The position numbers and the translations under genes are program-made. The notes under the pieces were generated by a model. That model ran no database searches. It was not told the DNA's origin and saw only the letters and a list, made by a program, of their open reading frames with translations. From positions 806,001 to 870,000 of the forward strand of contig JANCRA010000017.1 of assembly GCA_024362935.1 (NCBI GenBank): DNA of 64,000 nucleotides, in the 5' to 3' direction. Source of the DNA: Setophaga petechia (taxonomy: Eukaryota > Chordata > Aves > Passeriformes > Parulidae). Positions 1 through 10,500 of the stretch are shown here, piece after piece (position 1 is the first letter of the stretch; each line of letters starts with the position of its first letter).

Positions 1-1348
1 CAGGAAGGTTTTCTCCTTGCGAGACATAGTGAAAAAGCTATTTGCTTAGATGTAGGTTACCAGAAACACTTACTGCAGTGCACTGAAAAGCTAATTGCTA
101 CACAGAACTGGGATTGTGTTAGCAGCTCTCAAAGTGATAGAAAAGAGTACTTTCCCACTCTCTTGCCTTTCCCTTCACATTAATACTTGAAAGGAAGGCG
201 TCTTAGACAAGTTTCTTTTACATTTTGCAAAACACACTGCAGCCCTCTGTGCAACTTCTAGAACACGATAGGAAATGTTTAGTGAGCAGGAAGGTTTTCT
301 CCTTGAGGGACATAGTGAAAAAGCCATTTGCTGACATGTAGGTGACCAGAAACACTTACTGCAGTGCACTGAACAGCTAATTGCTACACAGAACTGGGAT
401 TGTGTTAGCAGCTTGCAAAGTGCTAGAAAACAGTACTTTCCCACTCTCTCGCCTTTCCCTTCACATTAATACTTGAAAGGAAGGCGTCTTAGACAACTTT
501 CTTTTACATTTTGCAAAACACACTGCAGCCCTCTGTGCAACTTCTACAACACGATGGAAGTTGTTTAGTGAGCAGCAACGTTTTCCTCTTGCGAGACAAA
601 GTGAAAAAGCTATTTGCTCAGATGTAGGTATCTAGAAACACTTACTGCCGTGCACTGACAAGCTAATTGCTACACAGCACTGAGATTGTGTTAGCAGATT
701 GCAAAGTGCTAGAAAACAGTACTTTCCCACTCTCTTGCCTTTCCCTTCACATTAATACTTGAAAGGAAGGCGTCTTAGACAACTTTCTTTTTCTTTTTAA
801 AGAACACACTGCAGCCCTCTCTGCAACATCTACAACACGATGGAAGTTGTTTAGTGAGTAGGAAGGTTTTCTCCTTGCGAGACATAGTGAAAAAGCTATT
901 TGCTTAGATGTAGGTGACAAGAAACCCTTACTGCAGTGCACTGAAAAGCTAATTGCTACACAGAACTGGGATTGTGTTAGCAGCTTGCAAAGTGCTAGAA
1001 AACAGTACTTTCCCACTCTCTTGCCTTTCCCTTCACATTAATACTTGAAAGGAAGGCGTCTTAGACAACTTTCTTTTTCTTGTGTCAAAACACACTGCAG
1101 CCCTCTGTGCAACTTCTAGAACACGATAGGAAATGTTTAGTGAGCAGGAAGTTTTCTCCTTGCGAGACATAGTGAAAAAGCTATTTGCTTAGATGCAGGT
1201 GACAAGAAACCCTTACTGCAGTGCAGTGACAAGTTAATTGGTGCACAGCACTGGGATTGTGTTAGCAGCTCTCAAAGTGATAGAAAACAGTACTTTCCCA
1301 CTCTCTTGCCTTTCCCTTCACATTAATACTTGAAAGGAAGGCGTCTTA

Positions 1349-1630
1349 GACAACTTTTACATTTTGCAAAACACACTGCAGCCCTCTGTGCAACTTCTAC
1401 AACACGATGGAAGTTGTTTAGTGAGCAAGAAGGTTTTCTCCTTGCGAGACATAGTGATAAAACTATTTGCTTAGATGCAGGTGACAAGAAACCCTTACTG
1501 CCGTGCACTGAAAAGCTAACTGCTACACAGCACTGCGATTGTGTTAGCAGCCTGCAAAGTGCTAGAAATCAGCACTTTCCCACTCTCTCGCCTTTCCATT
1601 CACATTAATACTTGAAAGGAAGACGTCTTA
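1349..1630. repeat. Short 282-bp monomer variant
   Basis: This variant has lost four bases in the pyrimidine tract (GACAACTTTTACATTTTGC). Further copies start at 8361, 13786, 19371, 26383, 29808, 35393, 42407, 50278 and 63162. It serves as a fixed marker for aligning the HOR copies. The deletion joins frames and gives a 92-codon open frame from a TTG codon, which I regard as incidental. Confidence 0.95.
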
Positions 1631-2493
1631 GACAACTTTCTTTTACATTTTGCAAAACACACTGCAGCCCTCTGTGCAACTTCTACAACACGATGGAAGT
1701 TGTTTAGTGAGCAGCAACGTTTTCCCCTTGCGAGACAAAGTGAAAAAGCTATTTGCTCAGATGTAGGTATCAAGAAACACTTACTGCCGTGCACTGACAA
1801 GCTAATTGCTACACAGCACTGGGATTGTGTTAGCAGCTCTCAAAGTGATAGAAAACAGTACTTTCCCACTCTCTTGCCTTTCCCTTCACATTAATACTTG
1901 AAAGGAAGGCGTCTTAGACAACTTTCTTTTCCTTGTGTCAAAAAACTCTGCAGCCCTCTCTGCAACATCTACAACAAGATGGAAGTTGTTTAGTGAGCAG
2001 GAAGGTTTTCTCCTTGCGAGACATAGTGAAAAAGCTATTTGCTTAGATGTAGGTGACAAGAAACACTTACTGCAGTGCACTCAACAGCTAACTGCTACCC
2101 AGCACTTCGATTGTGTTAGCAGCTTGCAAAGTGCTAGAAAACAGTACTTTCCCACTCTCTTGCCTTTCCCTTCACATTAATACTTGAAAGGAAGGCGTCT
2201 TAGACAACTTTCTTTTACATTTTGCAAAACACACTGCAGCCCTCTGTGCAACTTCTACAACACGATGGAAGTTGTTTAGTGAGCATGAAGGTTTTCTCCT
2301 TGCGAGACATAGTGAAAAAGCTATTTGCTTAGGTGTAGGTGACAAGAAACACTTACTGCAGTGCACTGAAAAGCTTATTGCTACACAGAACTGGGATTGT
2401 GTTAGCAGCTTGCAAAGGGGTAGAAAACAGTACTTTCCCACTCTCTTGCCTTTCCCTTCACATTAATACTTGAAAGGAAGGCGTCTTAGACAA

Positions 2494-2513
2494 CTTTCTT
2501 TTTCTTGTTACAG
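2494..2513 (+). other. 3' splice-site-like pyrimidine tract (TTACAG monomers)
   Basis: In a subset of monomers the pyrimidine tract CTTTCTTTTTCTTG ends in TTACAG before AACACACTGCAG, a good match to a vertebrate 3' splice site. AG ends lie at 2513, 6672, 14950, 20535, 24694, 30972, 36557, 40431, 42999, 47158, 48302, 51442, 55887 and 61473. Two TTTTTACAG versions end at 41574 and 49445. Other monomers read TTAGAG, GTGTCAAAA, CTGCAAAA or ATTTTGCAAAA here and lack the site. About 120 bases downstream, TAG|GTGAC or CAG|GTGAC resembles a 5' splice site, so one monomer could behave as an exon. Only the motifs are visible; use is untested. Confidence 0.35.
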
Positions 2514-3060
2514 AACACACTGCAGCCCTCTGTGCAACTTCTAGAACACGATAGGAGTTGTTTAGTGAGCAGGAAGGTTTTCTCCTTGGGAGACATAGTG
2601 AAAAAGCTATTTGCTTAGATGTAGGTGACAAGAAACCCTTACTGCAGTGCAGTGACAAGTTAATTGGTACACAGAACTGGGATTGTGTTAGCAGCTCTCA
2701 AAGTGCTAGAAAACAGTACTTTCCCACTCTCTTGCCTTTCCCTTCACATTAATACTTGAAAGGAAGGCGTCTTAGACAACTTTCTTTTTCTTGTTAGAGA
2801 ACACTCTGAAGCCCTCTGTGCAACATCTACAACACGATGGAAGTTGTTTAGTGAGCAGGAAGGTTTTCTCCTTGCGAGACATAGTGAAAAAGCTATTTGC
2901 TTAGATGTAGGTGACAAGAAACACTTACTGCAGTGCAGTGACAAGTTAATTGGTACAGAGCACTGGGATTGTGTTAGCAGCTCTCAAAGTGATAGAAAAT
3001 AGTACTTTCCCACTCTCTTGCCTTTCCCTTCGCATTAATACTTGAAAGGAAGGCGTCTTA

Positions 3061-4343
3061 GACAACTTTCTTTTTCTTGCTGCAAAACAGTCTGCAGCCC
3101 TCTGTGCAACCTGTACAGCACGATGGAAGTTGTTTAATGAGCAGGAACATTTTCTCCTAGTGAGAGATAGTGAAAAAGCTTTTTGCTTAGATGTAGGTTA
3201 CCACAGGCAGTTACTGCAGTGCACTGCAAAGCTAATAGATGCACAACACTGGGATTGTGTGCCCAGCTTGCAAAGTGATAGAAAACAGTACCTTTCCACT
3301 CTTCCTGCCTTTTCCATGCACATTACTATTCGAACGGAAAGAATTTTAGACAACTTTCTTTGGCTTCTTGCAAAACACTCTGCACACCTGCCTGCAATCT
3401 CTAGAAGTCGATGGGAGATATTTTCTGAACTGGCTCAGTTTCTCTTTGCAAGACATGGGGAAAAAGCAATTTGCTTAGATATAGGTGAAAAGAGGCACCT
3501 ACTACAGTGCACTGCAAGCTAATTGTTGCACAACACGCAGATTGTGTAAGCAGGTTGCAAACTGATAGAAAACAGTACCTCTCCCTTCTCCTGCCTTTTC
3601 TATTCACATTTCTATTTGAATGCAAGGCGTTTTAGACAACTTTCTTTTGCTTCTTGCAAAACACTCTGCACACCTGCCTGCAATCTCTAGAAGTCGATGG
3701 GAGATGTTTTCTGAACTGGCTCAGTTTCTCCTTGCGAGACATGGGGAAAAAGCAATTTGCTTAGATGCAGGTGAAAAGAGGCACCTACTACAGTGCACTG
3801 AAAAACTAATTGCTGCACAACTCTGGGATTGTGTAAGCAGCTTACAAACAGATAGAAAACAGCAGCTTTCCACTCTCCTGCCTTTTCCATTCGCATTACT
3901 ATTCGAATGGCAGCAGTTTTGGACAACTTTCTTTTGCTTCTTGCAAAACACTCTGCACACCTCCGTGCAACTTCTAGAAAAAATGAGAGTTGTTTTCTGA
4001 ACTGGTACAGTTTCTCCTGAAGAGATATCATGCAAACGCTATTGGCTTAGATGTAGTAACAATAGGCAATTATTACAGTGCACTGCAAAGTCAATCGTAG
4101 TATAACACTGGGATTGTGTGTCCAGCTTGCAAACTGGTAGAAAACAGTACCTATCCGCTCTCCTGCATTTTCCCTTTCCAGGAACATTCGAATTGATGGC
4201 TTTTTCGGACAAGTTACTTTTTCTTGTTGCAAAACACTCTGCAGAGCTGCCTGCAACCTCTAGAGCACGATGGGAGGTTTTTTGTGAACAGACACAGTTT
4301 CTCCTGGCGAGACATAATGAAAAAGCTTTTTGCTAAGGTGTAG
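3061..4343. repeat. Diverged monomer cassette 1
   Basis: Four full monomers plus a partial fifth differ from the common type far more than common monomers differ from each other. Their starts (GAC phase) are 3061, 3349, 3635, 3922 and 4208, giving lengths of 288, 286, 287 and 286 bp. Shared variants include TTGCTTCTTGCAAAACACTC, AGTCGATGGGAGAT, GAACTGGCTCAGTTTCTC, GACATGGGGAAAAAGC and GTGTAAGCAG. The first of the four (3061-3348) is intermediate between the common and the most diverged types. These may be older units that escaped homogenisation. The cassette leads directly into the CpG element. Confidence 0.95.
3620..4000 (+). other. 126-codon ATG open frame in diverged cassette, coding unlikely
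   Basis: This is the longest frame I found that starts with a true ATG. It crosses a monomer boundary because the diverged units differ in length. It recurs at 16343, 21642, 32365, 37664, 44392, 52835 and 58421 with at most one amino-acid change each (Q to H in the third copy, V to G near the end of the fifth). The start context is weak (T at -3, C at +4). The product contains no domain I recognise, no signal peptide and no clear membrane segment. Its preservation is explained equally well by recent duplication of the whole cassette. Confidence 0.2.
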
Positions 4344-4541
4344 CCGGCAGGAGACGCTAAAGACCAGGAGACGGAGCACTGTGCCTTTAAGCGCCGCTTC
4401 CGGGTGTCTGTCGGCCGTAGCTGTTCTCCGGAGCACGCCGCGATCGGCGTAACGACACCAGATTCTTCGCGCCAAGAAGCGTCTTCTCCTTCTCCGGGAA
4501 ACAGAGACTGCGGCAGCTTCTGAACGGCGAACTACGAAGCG
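4344..4541 (+). promoter_or_regulatory. CpG-rich promoter-like element 1
   Basis: Starting at CCGGCAGG, 198 bp of GC-rich sequence with about 24 CpG dinucleotides replaces the middle of a monomer. Monomer homology stops after GCTAAGGTGTAG and resumes at GCACAAAACTGGG. Visible motifs are CTTCCGG (4397-4403, ETS-like), TTCGCGCCAA (4466-4475, E2F-like) and an ACGCCG/CGGCGT inverted repeat with a CGAT loop (4435-4450). No TATA box is evident; CTTTAAG near 4385 is a weak resemblance. Just downstream, ATTGG|GTAAGC (intron start 4560) is a good 5' splice-site match where common monomers read GATTGTGTTAGC. I infer a TATA-less promoter and first exon directed to the + strand. Confidence 0.6.
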
Positions 4542-7500
4542 GCACAAAACTGGGATTGGGTAAGCAGCTTTCAAAGTGATAGAAAACAGTACTTTCCCAC
4601 TCTCTTGCCTTTCCCTTCACATTAATACTTGAAAGGAAGGCATCTTAGACAACTTTCTTTTTCTTGTGTCAAAAAACTCTGCAGCCCTCTCTGCAACATC
4701 TACAACACGATGGAAGTTGTTTAGTGAGCAGGAAGGTTTTCTCCTTGCGAGACATAGTGAAAAAGCTATTTGCTTAGATGTAGGTGACAAGAAACACTTA
4801 CTGCAGTGCACTGAACAGCTAATTGCTACACAGAACTGGGATTGTGTTAGCAGCTTGCAAAGTGCTAGAAAACAGTACTTTCCCACTCTCTTGCCTTTCC
4901 CTTCACATTAATACTTGAAAGGAAGGCGTCTTAGACAACTTTCTTTTACATTTTGCAAAACACACTGCAGCCCTCTGTGCAATTTCTAGAACACGATAGG
5001 AAATGTTTAGTGAGCAGGAAGGTTTTCTCCTTGCGAGACATAGTGAAAAAGCTTTTTGCTTAGATATAGGTGACAAGAAACCCTTACTGCAGTGCAGTGA
5101 CAAGTTAATTGGTACACAGCACTGGGATTGTGTTAGCAGCCTGCAAAGTGCTAGAAAACAGTACTTTCCCACTCTCTTGCCTTTCCCTTCACATTAATAC
5201 TTGAAAAGAAGGCATCTTAGACAACTTTCTTTTTCTTTGTCAAAAAACTCTGCAGCCCTCTCTGCAACATCTACAACACGATGGAAGTTGTTTAGTGAGC
5301 AGGAAGGTTTTCTCCTTGCGAGACATAGTGAAAAAGCTATTTGCTTAGATGCAGGTGACAAGAAACCCTTACTGCAGTGCACTGAACAGCTAATTGCTAC
5401 ACAGAACTGGGATTGTGTTAGCAGCTCTCAAAGTGATAGAAAACAGTACTTTCCCACTCTCTTGCCTTTCCCTTCACATTAATACTTGAAAGGAAGGCAT
5501 CTTAGACAACTTTCTTTTTCTTGTGTCAAAAAACTCTGCAGCCCTCTCTGCAACATCTACAACACGATGGAAGTTGTTTAGTGAGCAGGAAGGTTTTCTC
5601 CTTGCGAGACATAGTGAAAAAGCTATTTGCTTAGATGTAGGTGACCAGAAACACTTACTGCAGTGCACTGAAAAGCTAATTGCTACACAGCACTGGGATT
5701 GTGTTAGCAGCTTGCAAAGTGCTAGAAAACAGTACTTTCCCACTCTCTTGCCTTTCCCTTCACATTAAAACTTGAAAGGAAGGCGTCTTAGACAAGTTTC
5801 TTTTACATTTTGCAAAACACACTGCAGCCCTCTGTGCAACTTCTAGAACACGATGGAAGTTGTTTAGTGAGCAGGAAGGTTTTCTCCTTGCGAGACATAG
5901 TGAAAAAGCTATTTGCTTACATGTAGGTGACCAGAAACACTTACTGCAGTGCACTGAACAGCTAATTGCTACACAGAACTGGGATTGTGTTAGCAGCTTG
6001 CAAAGTGCTAGAAAACAGTACTTTCCCACTCTCTTGCCTTTCCCTTCACATTAATTCTTGAAAGGAAGGCATCTTAGACAACTTTCTTTTTCTTGTGTCA
6101 AAAAACTCTGCAGCCCTCTCTGCAACATCTACAACACGATGGAAGTTGTTTAGTGAGCAGGAAGGTTTTCTCCTTGCGAGACATAGTGAAAAAGCTTTTT
6201 GCTTAGATATAGGTGACAAGAAACCCTTACTGCAGTGCAGTGACAAGTTAATTGGTACACAGTACTGGGATTGTGTCAGCAGCCTGCAAAGTGCTAGAAA
6301 ACAGTACTTTCCCACTCTCTTGCCTTTCCCTTCACATTAATACTTGAAAAGAAGGCATCTTAGACAACTTTCTTTTTCTTTGTCAAAAAACTCTGCAGCC
6401 CTCTCTGCAACATCTACAACACGATGGAAGTTGTTTAGTGAGCAGGAAGGTTTTCTCCTTGCGAGACATAGTGAAAAAGCTATTTGCTTAGATGCAGGTG
6501 ACAAGAAACCCTTACTGCAGTGCACTGAACAGCTAATTGCTACACAGAACTGGGATTGTGTTAGCAGCTCTCAAAGTGATAGAAAAGAGTACTTTCCCAC
6601 TCTCTTGCCTTTCCCTTCACATTAATACTTGAAAGGAAGGCGTCTTAGACAACTTTCTTTTTCTTGTTACAGAACACACTGCAGCCCTCTGTGCAACTTC
6701 TAGAACACGATAGGAGATGTTTAGTGAGGAAGAAGGTTTTCTCCTTGCGAGTCATAGTGAAAAAGCTATTTGCTTAGATGTAGGTGACAAGAAACCCTTA
6801 CTGCAGTGCAGTGACAAGTTAATTGGTACACAGCACTGCGATTGTGTTAGCAGCCTGCAAAGTGCTAGAAAACAGTACTTTCCCACTCTCTTGCCTTTCC
6901 CTACACATTAATACTTGAAAGGAAGGCGTCTTAGACAACTTTCTTTTTCTTGTGTCAAAACACACTGCAGCCCTCTGTGCAGCTTCTAGAACACGATAGG
7001 AAATGTTTAGTGAGCAGGAAGGTTTTCTCCTTGCGAGACATAGTGAAAAAGCTTTTTGCTTAGATATAGGTGACAAGAAACCCTTACTGCAGTGCAGTGA
7101 CAAGTTAATTGGTACACAGCACTGCGATTGTTAGCAGCTCTCAAAGTGCTAGAAACAGTACTTTCCCACTCTCTTGCCTTTCCCTTCACATTAATACTTG
7201 AAAGGAAGGCGTCTTAGACAGCTTTCTTTTTCTTGCTGCAAAACACACTTCAGCCCTCTGTGCAACTTCTAGAACACGATAGGAAATGTTTAGTGAGCAA
7301 GAAGGTTTTCTCCTTGCTAGACAGAGTGATAAAGCTATTTGCTTAGATGCAGGTGACAAGAAACACTTACTGCAGTGCACTGAAAAGCTAACTGCTACAC
7401 AGCAGTGCGATTGTGTTAGCAGCCTGCAAAGTGCAAGAAAACAGTACTTTCCCACTCTCTCGCCTTTCCATTCACATTAATATTTGAAAGGAAGGCGTCT

Positions 7501-10500
7501 TAGACAACTTTCTTTTTCTTGTTAGAGAACACTCTGAAGCCCTCTGTGCAACATCTACAACACGATGGAAGTTGTTTAGTGAGCAGGAAGGTTTTCTCCT
7601 TGCGAGACATAGTGAAAAAGCTATTTGTTTAGGTGTAGGTGACAAGAAACACTTACTGCAGTGCACTCAACAGCTAACTGCTACACAGCACTGCGATTGT
7701 GTTAGCAGCTTGCAAAGTGCTAGAAAACAGTACTTTCCCACTCTCTTGCCTTTCCCTTCACATTAATACTTGAAAGGAAGGCGTCTTAGACAACTTTCTT
7801 TTTCTTGTGTCAAAACACACTGCAGCCCTCTGTGCAACTTCTACAACACGATGGAAGTTGTTTAGTGAGCAGGAAGGTTTTCTCCTTGGGAGACATAGTG
7901 AAAAAGCCATTTGCTTTGACGTAGGTGACAAGAAACCCTTACTGCAGTGCAGTGACAAGTTAATTGGTACACAGCACTGGGATTGTGTTAGCAGCTCTCA
8001 AAGTGATAGAAAACAGTACTTTCCCACTCTCTTGCCTTTCCCTTCACATTAATACTTGAAAGGAAGGCGTCTTAGACAACTTTCTTTTCCTTGTGTCAAA
8101 AAACTCTGCAGCCCTCTCTGCAACATCTACAACAAGGTGGAAGTTGTTTAGTGAGCAGGAAGGTTTTCTCCTTGGGAGACATAGTGAAAAAGCTATTTGC
8201 TTAGATGTAGGTGACAAGAAACACTTACTGCAGTGCACTCAACAGCCAACTGCTACCCAGCACTGCGATTCTGTTAGCAGCTTGCAAAGTGCTAGAAAAC
8301 AGTACTTTCCCACTCTCTTGCCTTTCCCTTCACATTAATACTTGAAAGGAAGGCGTCTTAGACAACTTTTACATTTTGCAAAACACACTGCAGCCCTCTG
8401 TGCAACTTCTACAACACGATGGAAGTTGTTTAGTGAGCAAGAAGGTTTTCTCCTTGCGAGACATAGTGATAAAGCTATTTGCTTAGATGCAGGTGACAAG
8501 AAACACTTACTGCAGTGCACTGAAAAGCTAACTGCTACACAGCACTGCGATTGTGTTAGCAGCCTGCAAAGTGCTAGAAATCAGCACTTTCCCACTCTCT
8601 CGCCTTTCCATTCACATTAATACTTGAAAGGAAGACGTCTTAGACAACTTTCTTTTACATTTTGCAAAACACACTGCAGCCCTCTGTGCAACTACTACAA
8701 CACGATGGAAGTTGTTTAGTGAGGAGCAACGTTTTCCCCTTGCGAGACAAAGTGAAAAAGCTCTTTGCTCAGATGTAGGTATCAAGAAACACTTACTGCC
8801 GCGCACTGACAAGCTAATTGCTACACAGCACTGGGATTGTGTTAGCAGCTCTCAAAGTGATAGAAAACAGTACTTTCCCACTCTCTTGCCTTTCCCTTCA
8901 CATTAATACTTGAAAGGAAGGCGTCTTAGACAACTTTCTTTTCCTTGTGTCAAAAAACTCTGCAGCCCTCTCTGCAACATCTACAACACGATGGAAGTTG
9001 TTTAGTGAGCAAGAAGGTTTTCTCCTTGCGAGACATAGTGAAAAAGCTATTTGCTTAGATGTAGGTGACAAGAAACACTTACTGCAGTGCACTCAACAGC
9101 TAACTGCTACCCAGCACTGCGATTGTGTTAGCAGCTTGCAAAGTGCTAGAAAACAGTACTTTCCCACTCTCTTGCCTTTCCCTTCACATTAATACTTGAA
9201 AGGAAGGCGTCTTAGACAACTTTCTTTTACATTTTGCAAAACACACTGCAGCCCTCTGTGCAACTTCTACAACACGATGAAGTTGTTTAGTGAGCATGAA
9301 GGTTTTCTCCTTGCGAGACATAGTGAAAAAGCTATTTGCTTAGGTGTAGGTGACAGGAAACACTTACTGCAGTGCACTGAAAAGCTTATTGCTACACAGA
9401 ACTGGGATTGTGTTAGCAGCTTGCAAAGTGCTAGAAAACAGTACTTTCCCACTCTCTTGCCTTTCCCTTCACATTAATACTTGAAAGGAAGGCGTCTTAG
9501 ACAACTTTCTTTTACATTTTGCAAAACACACTGCAGTCCTCTGTGCAACTTCTACAACACGATGGAAGTTGTTTAGTGAGCAGCAACGTTTTCCCCTTGC
9601 GAGACAAAGTGAAAAAGCTATTTGGTCAGATGTAGGTATCTAGAAACACTTACTGCCGTGCACTGACAAGCTAATTGCTACACAGCACTGCGATTGTGTT
9701 AGCAGCTTGCAAAGAGCTAGAAAACAGTACTTTCCCACTCTCTTGCCTTTCCCTTCACATTAATACTTGAAGGGAAGACGTCTTAGACAAATTTCTTTTT
9801 CTTGTTTTAAAACACACTGCAGCCCTCTGTGCAACTTCTAGAACACGATAGGAGATTTTTAGTGAGCAAGAAGGTTTTCTCCTTGCGAGACATAGTGAAA
9901 AAGTTATTTGCTTAGATGTAGGTGACAAGAAACACTTACTGCAGTGCACTGAAAAGCTAACTGCTACACAGCAGTGCGATTGTGTTAGCAGCCTGCAAAG
10001 TGCTAGAAAACAGTACTTTCCCACTCTCTCGCCTTTCCATTCACATTAATACTTGAAAGGAAGGCGTCTTAGACAACTTTCTTTTTCTTGTTAGAGAACA
10101 CTCTGAAGCCCTCTGTGCAACATCTACAACACGATGGAAGTTGTTTAGTGAGCAGGAAGGTTTTCTCCTTGCGAGACATAGTGAAAAAGCTATTTGCTTA
10201 GATGTAGGTGACAAGAAACACTTACTGCAGTGCACTGAACAGCTAATTGCTACACAGAACTGGGATTGTGTTAGCAGCTTGCAAAGTGCTAGAAAACAGT
10301 ACTTTCCCACTCTCTTGCCTTTCCCTTCACATTAATACTTGAAAGGAATGCGTCTTAGACAACTTTCTTTTTCTTGTGTCAAAAAACTCTGCAGCCCTCT
10401 CTGCAACATCTACAACACGATGGAAGTTGTTTAGTGAGCAGGAAGGTTTTCTCCTTGCGAGACATAGTGAAAAAGCTATTTGCTTAGATGTAGGTTACAA

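Larger units (their letters stand above)
1..3060. repeat. Monomer block 1 (upstream of cassette 1)
   Basis: About 10.5 monomers; the window opens inside one. Two monomer families alternate. One is the common family (AGGAAGGTTTTCTCC). The other is an AACGTTTTCC family (near 570 and 1716) that reads GTATCTAG or GTATCAAG after the GATGTAG segment. One short monomer (1349-1630, 282 bp) has lost four bases in its pyrimidine tract. A TTACAG-type monomer has its AG at 2512-2513. The last common monomer, with GAAAATAGTAC and TTCGCATTAA (near 2994 and 3030), immediately precedes the diverged cassette in all eight occurrences. Confidence 0.93.

Noticed and set aside
175..444. Recurrent 89-codon minus-strand open frames as a multigene family
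   Set aside because: They begin at GTG, which is not a normal nuclear start codon, end inside one monomer, and vary as the monomer does. With a 286-bp period each unit is in a different frame from the last, so no long protein can form. No known domain is visible.
4344..4541. tRNA-like or other Pol III promoter in the GC-rich element
   Set aside because: No A box plus B box (GGTTCGA-type) arrangement and no terminal T run are present.
4344..4620. Minus-strand arginine-rich frame across the CpG element as a gene
   Set aside because: The arginines come from translating CpG-rich sequence; the frame crosses into monomer sequence on both sides and has no recognisable domain.
3061..4620. LTR or DNA transposon as the cassette
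   Set aside because: There are no terminal inverted repeats, no TG...CA ends with target-site duplication, and no transposase or reverse transcriptase frame. Most of the cassette is clearly diverged monomer.
5003..5197. Plus-strand 64-, 81- and 93-codon frames repeated in each monomer as peptides
   Set aside because: Most start at TTG or GTG and stop at the TAA of CACATTAA in every unit. They are frame accidents of the repeat. Their similarity to each other reflects DNA duplication.
5763..5768. ATTAAA as a polyadenylation signal
   Set aside because: It is a single-base variant of the common ATTAAT in a few monomers (also near 23785, 46252, 54981), with no consistent downstream GT-rich element. 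I saw no AATAAA.
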